DNA from: Enterococcus sp. BWR-S5
GTDB taxonomy: Bacteria > Bacillota > Bacilli > Lactobacillales > Enterococcaceae
Direction: 5' to 3'
Assembly: GCF_016745255.1 (NCBI RefSeq)
Contig: NZ_JADOEQ010000019.1
Location: 19,510 to 83,509 of the forward strand
DNA length: 64,000 bases
This document shows, in pieces, positions 1 through 7,899 of the stretch. The notes under the pieces were generated by a model. That model made no database searches, was not told the DNA's origin, and saw only the letters and a program-made list of their open reading frames with translations. A program made the position numbers and the translations under genes. Positions within the stretch are counted from its first letter, which is position 1. Each line of letters starts with the position of its first letter.

Positions 1-1615
1 AAGAAAATGCACCATCTAAGTTTTCTACTTTAAATCCAGCTTGTTTTAAAATTCTCTCGCCGACATAGCTTCTCAAACCACTATGACAACTTATGATATA
101 TTCCTTTGTTGGATCTAATTCAGAAACACGGCATCGTAAATCATTTAGCGGGATATTAATCGCTTCTTTAAAACGCCCATTAGCTAATTCGCTTTCTTCT
201 CGAACATCCAATAAGATCTTTCCTTTAGCGAGTTCTTCTGTCAATTCGTACCATTGGATTGTGTTACTTAATCCTTCAATCTGATTTAAAGCGACATACC
301 CAATCATATTGACCGGATCTTTTGCAGCTCCAAATGGTGGTGCATAAGAAAATTCTAATTCAGGTAAATCAAAAACAGTAAGCCCGCCTTTAATCGCTGT
401 AGCTAGAATATCGATACGCTTATCAATCCCTTTTTCACCAATTCCTTGGGCGCCATAAATTTCACCCGTTTTGGGATTAAACATTAATTTTAAAACTATT
501 TCTGTCGCTCCAGGATAGTAACCTGCATGATCTTTTCCAGAGATATGAACAACTGCCACATCAAGTCCAGCCAGTCTAGCAACACGTTCACTTAACCCTG
601 TGGAAGCAGCACTTAAACCAAATACACGAACAATTGCCGTACCAATACTTCCTTTATTTTTGCGATTCAATCCAGCAATCACATCTGCTACCTGTCTGCC
701 TTGTCGGTTAGCTGGAGAAGCCAAAGAAATAAGGGCATCTTCACCAGTGATTTGTTGTTTGACTAAAATCGCGTCTCCTACTGCATAAATATCTGAAAGA
801 TTCGTTTGATAATTATCATCAACCAAAATTCCTCCACGTAATCCTAATTTGATTCCTGCATCTTTTGCTAAAGTATTTTCAGGTTGAACACCTACTGATA
901 AAATAGTTAAATCTGATTGCAATTCAGTTCCATCTTCTAAAATAACCAATTTTCCTTGATTTCTAAATTCTGTAGCCGACTGCGAAGTAATCACTTCTAC
1001 TCCTTTGCTAACTAATTCATTTTTAACAAAAGCAGCCATTTCTTCATCTAACGGAGGCAAAACATGAGGGGCTTTTTCAATAAGAGCTACTTCCAAGCCA
1101 CGTTTTTTTAAGTTTTCTGCCATTTCCAACCCAATGAATCCAGCACCGACTACAATTGCTTTTTTAGGATTTTCCTGATTTATGTTAGCCATAATTTTAT
1201 CCAAATCAGGTACATTTCTTAAACTGTAAACATTCGTTGCTTCGGCTAATCCAATAATTGGTGGAATAAATGGTTTGGCTCCTGGTGATAAAATCAACTT
1301 ATCATAAGATTCTGTCGTCATTTGACCGTTGTGTTTAATTGTGACCGTTTTATCCGCGGGATTGATTGCTAACACTTCATGATGTGGTCTCACATCTAAA
1401 TTAAAACGTGCACGTAAAGCCTCTGGTGTTTGAACTAATAAACTTTCTCTCGCTTCAATTTCTCCAGATACATAGTAGGGTAATCCACAATTGGCAAAAG
1501 AAACAAATGGACCCTTTTCTAAAACAACAATTTCAGCATCTTCCATTAATCGACGTAATCTAGTCGCAGCTGACATTCCTCCAGCGACTCCACCTACGAT
1601 AATAATTTTTGTCAT
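1..1615 (-). CDS. CoA-disulfide reductase with C-terminal rhodanese domain (3' end outside window)
   Basis: Flavin enzyme expected to reduce CoA disulfide or CoA persulfide with NAD(P)H in the cytoplasm. The ATG is at 1615-1613 and the frame is open to the left edge (about 538 codons seen). The N-terminus has the FAD-binding run GGVAGGMSAATRLRR and the redox site SFANCGLPY with a single active cysteine, as in the CoADR family. A second nucleotide-binding motif (VVGAGFIGLE) follows. The last ~90 residues form a rhodanese domain with CHSGLRS as the persulfide loop. Only a short C-terminus should be missing. It begins two bases after the stop of the rhodanese gene 1618-1932, so the two are co-transcribed; its ribosome site lies in the last codons of that gene. 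It is a paralogue of the divergent fusion at 2174. Confidence 0.93.
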   Translation of the reverse strand, partial: MTKIIIVGGVAGGMSAATRLRRLMEDAEIVVLEKGPFVSFANCGLPYYVSGEIEARESLLVQTPEALRARFNLDVRPHHEVLAINPADKTVTIKHNGQMTTESYDKLILSPGAKPFIPPIIGLAEATNVYSLRNVPDLDKIMANINQENPKKAIVVGAGFIGLEMAENLKKRGLEVALIEKAPHVLPPLDEEMAAFVKNELVSKGVEVITSQSATEFRNQGKLVILEDGTELQSDLTILSVGVQPENTLAKDAGIKLGLRGGILVDDNYQTNLSDIYAVGDAILVKQQITGEDALISLASPANRQGRQVADVIAGLNRKNKGSIGTAIVRVFGLSAASTGLSERVARLAGLDVAVVHISGKDHAGYYPGATEIVLKLMFNPKTGEIYGAQGIGEKGIDKRIDILATAIKGGLTVFDLPELEFSYAPPFGAAKDPVNMIGYVALNQIEGLSNTIQWYELTEELAKGKILLDVREESELANGRFKEAINIPLNDLRCRVSELDPTKEYIISCHSGLRSYVGERILKQAGFKVENLDGAFS

Positions 1616-1617
1616 GA

Positions 1618-1932
1618 TTATTTTCCTCCTCTTATTTGACCTGTCCATTGGCTCATGCCACCACGAATATTTACTACGTTATAGCCTTTTTTTTGTAATA
1701 TTTTTGCGGCTTTTTTACTACGCATCCCAGATTGACAAATCACATAAACTTCCTCAGTCAAACTCTCTTTATAGCCATCTACCTTATTTAGTGGAACGTT
1801 TTTAGCTTTCGATATATGCCCTGCCCGGTATTCATTTGGCGTGCGTACATCAAGCAAATGAATTGTGCCTTTCATTTTTTCTTGCAACTCAGTTACTGAA
1901 ATACTTGCTACTGTATTAAAAAATTTAAACAT
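1618..1932 (-). CDS. single-domain rhodanese-like sulfurtransferase
   Basis: A 104-residue cytoplasmic rhodanese that should carry sulfane sulfur as a cysteine persulfide. The domain fills the protein: the LLDVRTPNEYRAGHI signature is near residues 26-40 and the active loop CQSGMRSKKAA near residue 67. The ATG at 1932-1930 follows a purine-rich AAAGGGGAAA site. It is the first gene of a two-gene operon with the CoA-disulfide reductase, whose start codon follows almost at once. It probably passes persulfide to the neighbouring flavoenzyme. The ATACC...GGTAT dyad in its promoter suggests control by a persulfide-sensing repressor of the CsoR/CstR type (inference). Confidence 0.93.
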   Translation of the reverse strand: MFKFFNTVASISVTELQEKMKGTIHLLDVRTPNEYRAGHISKAKNVPLNKVDGYKESLTEEVYVICQSGMRSKKAAKILQKKGYNVVNIRGGMSQWTGQIRGGK

Positions 1933-1962
1933 ACTATTTCCCCTTTACTAAAGCATTTACAA

Positions 1963-2007
1963 ATACCCTTGCAGGTATATTAAACTATGATTCCAATTAA
2001 ATGTCAA
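1963..2007 (-). promoter_or_regulatory. promoter and operator-like dyad of the rhodanese/CoADR operon
   Basis: On the minus strand TTGACA (2007-2002) is followed 17 bases later by TTTAAT (1984-1979). The dyad ATACC-N6-GGTAT (1963-1978) sits at the downstream edge of the -10. The half-sites match those in the facing promoter at 2064-2080. Dyads of this form are known for CsoR-family repressors including CstR; assignment here is inference. Confidence 0.6.
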
Positions 2008-2054
2008 CAGATTTTATTTTCGAATAAATAAATACACTGTTTTCAAAACCAAGC

Positions 2055-2083
2055 TTGACTTGCATACCCACAAAGGGTATATT
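2055..2083 (+). promoter_or_regulatory. promoter with ATACCC-N5-GGGTAT operator in its spacer
   Basis: TTGACT (2055-2060), a 17-base spacer and TATATT (2078-2083) make a good sigma-A promoter for the fusion gene at 2174. A perfect inverted repeat, ATACCC-ACAAA-GGGTAT (2064-2080), fills the spacer and touches the -10, a position expected to block RNA polymerase when bound. It matches the dyad of the opposite promoter, so one sulfur-responsive repressor probably controls both units. Confidence 0.7.
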
Positions 2084-2173
2084 TTCTTTTGTATATAAAG
2101 ATAAACTATACGTATCAATATTCTTTTTAGCAAAGATAGGAATTAATTAACTACAGAATAGGAGCTAAAAAAT

Positions 2174-4627
2174 ATGTCTAAAAAAATTGTCATTATTGGC
2201 GGTGTTGCTGGTGGTGCAACTGCTGCGACTAGACTCAGAAGATTAAATGAAAAGGACGAAATTATTCTTTTTGAAAAAGGAGAATATATCTCATTTGCCA
2301 ATTGTGGTCTACCTTATCACATAGGTGGTACGATTAAAAATCGTGAAGATCTTTTATTACAAACCGTAGAAGGTATGAGCGAGCAATACAATTTAGATAT
2401 TCGTAATTTTTCTGAGGTTACAGCCATTGATCCCCAGAAAAAAAACGTTTCTGTTTTAAATCATCAAACAAAAGAAACCTATGTTGAGTCTTTTGACAAA
2501 CTAATTATTTCAACAGGCGCCAAAGCAATTATTCCTCCAATTGAAGGTCTTGAACAAGCAAAAAATATCTTTAGTTTAAGAAATATTCCTGACATGGATC
2601 AAATCAAAAACTACATTGAAAGAAACAAAGTGAAGGAAGCAACGATTGTAGGTGGAGGATTCATTGGATTAGAAATGATGGAAAACCTGATTGATTTAGG
2701 AATTCAAGTAAATCTTGTAGAAATGTCTCCTCAAGTTATGCCAAACATTGATTTTGAGTTAGCTCAGATTCTTCATTCTCAAATAAACCTGTACGGCGTC
2801 AATTTGATCCTAAATGATGGTTTAAAGGCTTTTTCAAAGCAAGGAAATGAACTAATACTAACTAGTGGGAAAACATTAACAACTGACTTAACAATTCTTG
2901 CTATAGGAGTGACTCCTGAAAGCTCTTTAGCTAAAGAATCAGGTATAGATATCGGACTTCGTGGTGCTATCAAAGTAAGCAAGAAATTAGAAACGAACTA
3001 TCCAGATATTTATGCAATAGGAGATGTTATTGAAGTAACTGATTTTGTTAATCAACAGCAGACGATAATACCTTTAGCTTGGCCAGCAAATCGACAAGGA
3101 AGACTTGTAGCAGACATTATTAATGGTCTTGATATAGCATACACTGGAACTCAAGGTACTTCTGTCGCCAAAGTATTCGAGCTAACAGCTGCTTCTACTG
3201 GAAATTCTGAGAATACATTGAAAAGATTAGGCATTGATTACAAAAGCATTCATATCCACCCCAATTCACATGCCAGTTACTATCCAGATGCAAGCCCAAT
3301 CGCTCTAAAGCTATTGTTTACTCCAGATGGAAAAATATTAGGGGCTCAAGCAGTTGGAACAGACGGCGTGGAGAAACGAATTGATGTTATTTCAACTGCA
3401 ATGAAGTTTGGTGCAAAAGCTGACCAACTAGCTTCTATTGAATTAGCTTACGCTCCTCCCTATTCTAGTGCTAAAGATCCAGTTAATATGCTAGGCTATA
3501 CTGCTGATAATCTATTGAATCAAAAGATAGAAACATTTGGCTGGCAGGAGATACCTGCTCTTCTTGAAAAAAATGCTTATCTACTAGATGTACGAGAAGA
3601 ATTTGAATTGGCAACGGGTGAGCTACCAACTAGCCATGTCATTCCTTTAGCGAAACTTCGTTCTAGGATCGATGAGATTCCTAAAGATCAAACAATCTAC
3701 GTCTATTGTCAGGTAGGCCTAAGAGGATATAACGCCGCACGAATCTTAATGCAGCATGGTTACTCTGTTAAAAATCTAGATGGCGGTTTTAAAACATACA
3801 AACAAGCAACTTATCGTCTAAGTACAACTAATACTAGCATAGCAAGCAATCAGAAAAGTGACATAGCTACAGTTGAATCAAATAAAATAATCTCTATTGA
3901 TGCTTGCGGCCTACAATGTCCAGGACCCATTTTAAAAGTAAAAGAAACTATTGATAGAATGGGTAACGGAGAGACACTAGAAATCAAAGCTAGTGATTTT
4001 GGTTTCATCACAGATATTGAAGCTTGGTGTAAAAACACTGGTAACACCCTAATTGACAATCAATTGATTGGTTCTAAAGTAGTTGCTAAAATTACTAAAG
4101 GAATAGCAACAGCAAATGAAACAGAACCTCATTCACTTACTACTGAGGGAGTGCTTCATGAAACAAAAAATGGTGCTACAATGGTAGTTTTTAGCGGCGA
4201 CTTAGATAAGGCACTTGCTTCAATGATTATTGCTAGTGGTGCGGCAGCCTTGGGTAAAGAAGTCACTATTTTCTTCACGTTCTGGGGTCTAAGTATTTTG
4301 AAAAAACAAAAAATAAAGAAACATGGGATGGCAAAAATGTTTGATATTATGCTCCCAAATAGTGCTAAAAGCCTACCTATTTCAAAAATGAATATGATGG
4401 GTATGGGATCTAAAATGATGCAAAATGTAATGAAGCAAAAAAATGTTGATTCTCTCGAAGTAATGATTGAAAAAGCAAATAACTTAGGCATTAAATTCAT
4501 TGCTTGTACAATGAGTATGGAAATCATGGGTATTAATCGTTCGGAATTATTCGATTTTGTAGAGTATGGTGGTGTTGCAACGTATCTTGGTGATAGTGAG
4601 CATTCTAACTTGAATTTGTTTATTTAA
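2174..4627 (+). CDS. four-domain CoA-disulfide/persulfide reductase fusion (CoADR-rhodanese-TusA-DsrE-like)
   Basis: A cytoplasmic 817-residue fusion that combines reduction and relay of sulfane sulfur. Residues 1-450 are a CoA-disulfide reductase: FAD motif GGVAGGATAATRLRR, active Cys44 in SFANCGLPY, and a second dinucleotide fold at VGGGFIGLE. Residues ~455-545 are a rhodanese with CQVGLRG (Cys near 511). Residues ~573-640 are a TusA-like domain with CGLQCPGP. Residues ~665-817 are a DsrE-like domain. The order suggests sulfur passes from TusA/DsrE cysteines through the rhodanese to the flavin. The start follows AGGAG with good spacing. It is divergent from the shorter paralogue (1-1615) and shares its operator type, and it ends at a strong terminator. 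Confidence 0.93.
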   Translation: MSKKIVIIGGVAGGATAATRLRRLNEKDEIILFEKGEYISFANCGLPYHIGGTIKNREDLLLQTVEGMSEQYNLDIRNFSEVTAIDPQKKNVSVLNHQTKETYVESFDKLIISTGAKAIIPPIEGLEQAKNIFSLRNIPDMDQIKNYIERNKVKEATIVGGGFIGLEMMENLIDLGIQVNLVEMSPQVMPNIDFELAQILHSQINLYGVNLILNDGLKAFSKQGNELILTSGKTLTTDLTILAIGVTPESSLAKESGIDIGLRGAIKVSKKLETNYPDIYAIGDVIEVTDFVNQQQTIIPLAWPANRQGRLVADIINGLDIAYTGTQGTSVAKVFELTAASTGNSENTLKRLGIDYKSIHIHPNSHASYYPDASPIALKLLFTPDGKILGAQAVGTDGVEKRIDVISTAMKFGAKADQLASIELAYAPPYSSAKDPVNMLGYTADNLLNQKIETFGWQEIPALLEKNAYLLDVREEFELATGELPTSHVIPLAKLRSRIDEIPKDQTIYVYCQVGLRGYNAARILMQHGYSVKNLDGGFKTYKQATYRLSTTNTSIASNQKSDIATVESNKIISIDACGLQCPGPILKVKETIDRMGNGETLEIKASDFGFITDIEAWCKNTGNTLIDNQLIGSKVVAKITKGIATANETEPHSLTTEGVLHETKNGATMVVFSGDLDKALASMIIASGAAALGKEVTIFFTFWGLSILKKQKIKKHGMAKMFDIMLPNSAKSLPISKMNMMGMGSKMMQNVMKQKNVDSLEVMIEKANNLGIKFIACTMSMEIMGINRSELFDFVEYGGVATYLGDSEHSNLNLFI

Positions 4628-4716
4628 AAAGAAGCTGGTGCATGTTATTGATTTAGCTGCTTGTAACTTTTAGAGATAACCTGCACACTTTTTAAAGTGT
4701 ACTTTTACACTATTAA

Positions 4717-4752
4717 CCCCACTATAACTAAAAATAGTGGGGCTATTTTTTA
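4717..4752 (+). terminator. rho-independent terminator after the CoADR fusion
   Basis: CCCCACTAT (4717-4725) pairs with ATAGTGGGG (4734-4742), an eight-base loop lies between, and CTATTTTTT follows. It lies 90 bases after the stop at 4627 and abuts the end of the facing tniB remnant. Confidence 0.85.
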
Positions 4753-4753
4753 G

Positions 4754-5595
4754 TTAATCATTCGTTCCTATGATTAAAGATTCTCTAGCTGCCTGTACAA
4801 CTTCGGTAGTTACTTTTTCAAGATTATTTATTTCCATTATTCTTTCAATTTGAGAAAAGAGACGTTGAACAAGTCGAAAATTACCATTACTTAATTTAAT
4901 AATACTATTGACAGCTTCGTAATTATCATAATTCTCATACGAGATTGTTAAACCTAATTCATGCCATGTATATTCTAAAATATGCTTTAATTCAGTTGTA
5001 CCCATTTTTTTATATTCATGAGAAAAGCCAACACGCGAATACAATTGTGAATACCGGGATAATCGTTTTTCAATTCCTGACATTCCAATAAGGACCAGAC
5101 CAATATCATTTTAATCGTAAATATCGCGTAAGATTTCTATTGTCTGTGTTTTGAGTCTGTCTACTTCGTCAACAATTACCAATTTGACTTCTTCATAGGT
5201 CGCTTTTCGCATACATTCATTGAATGAGGCATTCTGTTCTTCTTCTGTCAAACCACTTAACCGGCAATCGCCCAAATCAAACTTTGAGCATAAGAGGTCA
5301 ATGTACTGTATATTGAAGTAGGTCGTACAACTAGCGATGTAATGAACAAAGTATCTGCATCTGTAATATCATTCGGTATATCCTCTTTCATTCAACCAAA
5401 AAAATATGAAGATTTTTTAACAGTGGCTTCTATACTACTCCATTTAGAATAATACTTAGCTGCTGCAGTTTTACCAACTCTAGGTATCCCATGACAAATT
5501 CCGATGTATCTGTATTTTGCACAGAAATCACAAAATTCTACAAATTTTCGATATTCCTTTGTTTCTATAAAATTAGACCAATCATTCATTTTCAT
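4754..5595 (-). pseudogene. TniB/TnsC-like AAA ATPase of a transposon, inactivated
   Basis: Transposition helper ATPases of this type choose the target for a Mu/Tn7-class transposase. The start at 5595 follows AAGGAGG. Walker A is visible as GIPRVGKT near residue 40, Walker B as LVIVDEVDRL around 5150-5180, and a sensor-like IGMSGIEKR and C-terminal helices lie in 4754-5083. The gene is dead twice. A frameshift near a run of A/T bases around 5390-5400 ends the first part as SSYFFG. An in-frame TAA at 5113-5111 sits where DQNDIGLVLIG would be expected, so a CAA-to-TAA change is likely. It overlaps the end of the tniA remnant upstream, the usual tniA-tniB arrangement. Confidence 0.8.
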
Positions 5596-6363
5596 ACCTC
5601 CTTAATGTCAATTTTTTTCTTTGTTCATTCTCTGAAGCTGTTGCCTTTTTCTCTTGTTTCAAACTATCTATTACAGAACTTGTTGTTTTTATCTTTTTAG
5701 ATAGGATTCTTTTAATTTTGTTACGTTCCCTTTCGATTTCTTTAATTCCAATGGAATAATTTTCTAATACTGTTGAAACAGCAATGCAAAGAAACCTTCT
5801 ATTCTAAAAGACTCTGACTTCGCTGATATCCCTAGGATCATAGCGAATTTCAACACTTTCACTTACAAAAGCGGCCAAATGTGTATGAACATATTTTAAG
5901 CCAAATAAATGAATGCCATCGGAATGAACAACCCGTTCTTTCTTTACCCTAAGCAGTAATATTTTTAGATATATTTTGGATTATCTTTCTAACTTGATAA
6001 TAGGACGGCAAAGGGAATTCATTCGATATACACCAAGTACAAACTTTTCTATGAATCTAAGCGACTGATATATTTTTATTCTTAATGGCTATCTGTTTAG
6101 TTACCCTTTGAACTTCTTCGGACATTTTCTTGGCTCGGAAATCATTCCTTTCTTTCCTGATTAATCCTGCCAATCCATTTCTCCGGTACGCAGCTACCCA
6201 CATTCGAAGAGTACAAATAGATATCTGAGTATCAATAGAAATCTTAATAAGTAGGAAGGCTTTTTTCTAAATACGGTTGGATTGTGTGAAATTTCTCCAT
6301 CGCTGATAATCTTTGTTGTTCTGAATAATGCGTTAATAATTCTTTCGACTGAATAATAATCAC
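5582..6363 (-). pseudogene. TniA/MuA-type transposase, internally deleted remnant
   Basis: Pieces of a DDE transposase in several frames. The N-terminal part (from a GTG at 6363) shows a helix-turn-helix: SICTLRMWVAAYRRNGLAGL, then KERNDFRAKKMSEEV. The catalytic rve core is missing; the sequence jumps to the C-terminal Mu-transposase beta-barrel signature IRYDPRDISEVRVF near 5820. A frameshifted tail with KEIERERNKIKR follows and ends at 5582. Intact relatives are over 500 residues, so about half of the gene is lost. The 14-base overlap with the tniB start shows they were one operon. Confidence 0.75.
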
Positions 6364-6408
6364 CCCCTTTCTCAGAATCATTTTTTCATAAGTAGAAAAA
6401 AATGTCTA

Positions 6409-6487
6409 ATTAGGGTACACCATAATCACACAAGTGATAGTCATTGATTTTACTGCTTTCTAATTGTATGATTAGGGTGTGTGATAA
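6409..6487. promoter_or_regulatory. res-like repeat pair upstream of the resolvase
   Basis: Two direct copies of ATTAGGGT-N5-ATAA lie at 6409-6425 and 6471-6487, 62 bases apart, just before the resolvase gene. The left copy is also roughly palindromic. Serine resolvases bind several subsites directly upstream of their own gene, so this is probably the res site and the autoregulated promoter region. Confidence 0.55.
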
Positions 6488-6510
6488 ACAGCTAGAAAAG
6501 AGGAGATTTT

Positions 6511-7119
6511 TTGAAGGTTGCCTATGCGAGAGTTTCATCAATCGAGCAAAGTTTGGAAAGACAAATTCAAGAGTTTGAAAAACTTGGTGCAGAGAAAATA
6601 TTTATAGAGAAAAAATCTGGAGCAACAGTCGAGCAGCGTCCAATTTTTAAAGAAGCATTAGATTTTGTGAGAGAGTCTGATATTTTTATGGTAGAAGCAA
6701 TTGATCGGCTGGGTAGAAATTATGATGAAATTATTCAGACTGTCAATTTACTAAAAAATAAAAATGTTCGACTGATAATCACGAGTCTTCCTATTATGGC
6801 CGAAGCAATTGGCAACCCATTACTCGATCGCTTTATCAAAGATTTGATTATTCAGATTTTAGCAATGATTGCAGAGCAAGAAAGAACGGAGTCTAAACGA
6901 AGGCAGGCTCAAGGAATCAAGATTGCAAAGGAACGAGGAATTTATAAAGGCCGTCCTAAATTATATTCAGAGACAGCTAGAGACCCACAAAAAAGAGCAA
7001 TCTATCGCCAAGTAGTAGAAAATTTATCAACCGATGTTTCTATTTCAGAAATAGCCAAAGAATTTGGAATCACTAGACAAACTGTTTATCGAATAAAAAA
7101 AGAACTAGAGAATAAATGA
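6511..7119 (+). CDS. serine recombinase (resolvase/invertase family)
   Basis: A 202-residue site-specific recombinase. The TTG start at 6511 is chosen because AGGAG lies at 6501-6505 and the protein then begins [17 protein letters not shown], with the catalytic serine in ARVSS. The core continues with [17 protein letters not shown] and the [14 protein letters not shown] region typical of the resolvase E helix. A C-terminal Hin-type helix-turn-helix ([21 protein letters not shown]) covers the last ~30 residues. It appears intact, unlike the adjoining tniA/tniB remnants. It is probably the resolvase of the same transposon. Confidence 0.93.
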   Translation: MKVAYARVSSIEQSLERQIQEFEKLGAEKIFIEKKSGATVEQRPIFKEALDFVRESDIFMVEAIDRLGRNYDEIIQTVNLLKNKNVRLIITSLPIMAEAIGNPLLDRFIKDLIIQILAMIAEQERTESKRRQAQGIKIAKERGIYKGRPKLYSETARDPQKRAIYRQVVENLSTDVSISEIAKEFGITRQTVYRIKKELENK

Positions 7120-7138
7120 AATTCTCTAGTTCTTTTTA
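7098..7138 (+). terminator. terminator overlapping the resolvase stop
   Basis: AAAGAACTAGAGAAT and ATTCTCTAGTTCTTT form a 15-bp stem around the stop codon, followed by TTTTTAA. The left arm encodes the last residues (KELENK). Confidence 0.85.
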
Positions 7139-7144
7139 AGAGTG

Positions 7145-7339
7145 TTAAACTTTAATTAATTCATACGGATCAAAATTGGAAGCTTCTTTATTTGCGTCAG
7201 TTTCAGTAGTAAATACTGTTGCAGCTTCTTTGGTAGAAACGGTTAGGTTAATAGGCCCTTGTTTCTCTACCAATAATTTCTTAGTTTCTGTATTCTGTAC
7301 GAAAAATATTAGTGAAGATTGATGCTTAAAACTGTGCAA
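7145..7339 (-). CDS. small hypothetical protein, possibly a 3' gene fragment
   Basis: A 64-codon frame that ends at 7145 in DPYELIKV. The composition (many Thr, Lys, Glu) looks protein-like. The only start is a TTG without a clear ribosome site, and the sequence just upstream is a copied block also found near 49.1 kb. It may therefore be the 3' end of a longer gene truncated by rearrangement. No family was recognised. Confidence 0.4.
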   Translation of the reverse strand: MHSFKHQSSLIFFVQNTETKKLLVEKQGPINLTVSTKEAATVFTTETDANKEASNFDPYELIKV

Positions 7340-7360
7340 CTTATCTCTAAAAGTTACAGA

Positions 7361-7468
7361 GCCATCTAGTTTTGTTGCAGTTTACCGAATGCGATACAAT
7401 CGGTTTATGTCACATTCAATCCAGTTATTATTTTTAATCATACTGACTAATTTTAGCTGCGATCATTT
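7361..7468 (-). repeat. truncated copy of the 49.1-kb block (end of the HTH-like gene plus downstream palindrome)
   Basis: The stretch from GCCATCTAGTTTTGTTGCAG to ATACTGACTAATTTTAGCTGC matches 49103-49206, which holds the last codons of the 218-residue gene at 49167 and its downstream palindrome. Here the palindrome has lost its symmetry and the gene is reduced to about ten codons. Confidence 0.75.
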
Positions 7469-7770
7469 CTTTCGGAGTATCCGGATAACACAGGAGTATC
7501 AACCCTTAAACAATCTAATGCCAATGATTCCCCAACCTTCAATTTTTGTGTTGTCACTGTTTGAAAATTAGTCAAAACTTTATGATAGGGAACATCTTTA
7601 ATTAGAACAAAATTACTAAAATCATTGGTTCCACTATTGAACTCTCTTCACAACTGATTATATTCATCTCATGGACGTTTAGTGTTCGGAATTTTCTCCG
7701 GAGTCACATTCTCTAATGTATAATAATCTCCTTTGTACTTACTTCGATCGAAACCATTACCTATCTGAAG
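7455..7770 (-). pseudogene. unrecognised gene remnant with in-frame stops
   Basis: On the minus strand one frame reads GNGFDRSKYKGDYYTLENV, then PEKIPNTKRP, then after stops NFVLIKDVPYHKVLTNF and KLKVGESLALD. The two interruptions are TGA codons in the same frame, as expected of point mutations in a once-functional gene. It has no start, and the family was not recognised. It lies between copied DNA (7361-7468) and the terminator at 7817. Confidence 0.45.
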
Positions 7771-7816
7771 AAAAACTATTTAACTTTACTCCAACAAGTA
7801 AACGAAGTAAATAAAC

Positions 7817-7867
7817 AAAAATCAGACATCTCATACTTTAATCTAGGTATGGGGTGTCTGATTTTTT
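7817..7867. terminator. bidirectional terminator below the YfhO-type gene
   Basis: AAAAATCAGACA and TGTCTGATTTTTT form a long stem with a partly paired interior (CATAC/GTATG). T-rich tails occur on both sides. It sits 33 bases past the stop of the minus-strand gene 7900-10836 and should end the WxL-locus transcript. Confidence 0.75.
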
Positions 7868-7899
7868 CTTATATGTTGTACTTAAAACCGAGCTGATGA

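Noticed and set aside
4156..4527. Long minus-strand frame opposite the CoADR fusion
   Set aside because: It is antisense to a clearly coding region (DsrE-like domain), has no ribosome site and only hydrophobic low-complexity sequence.
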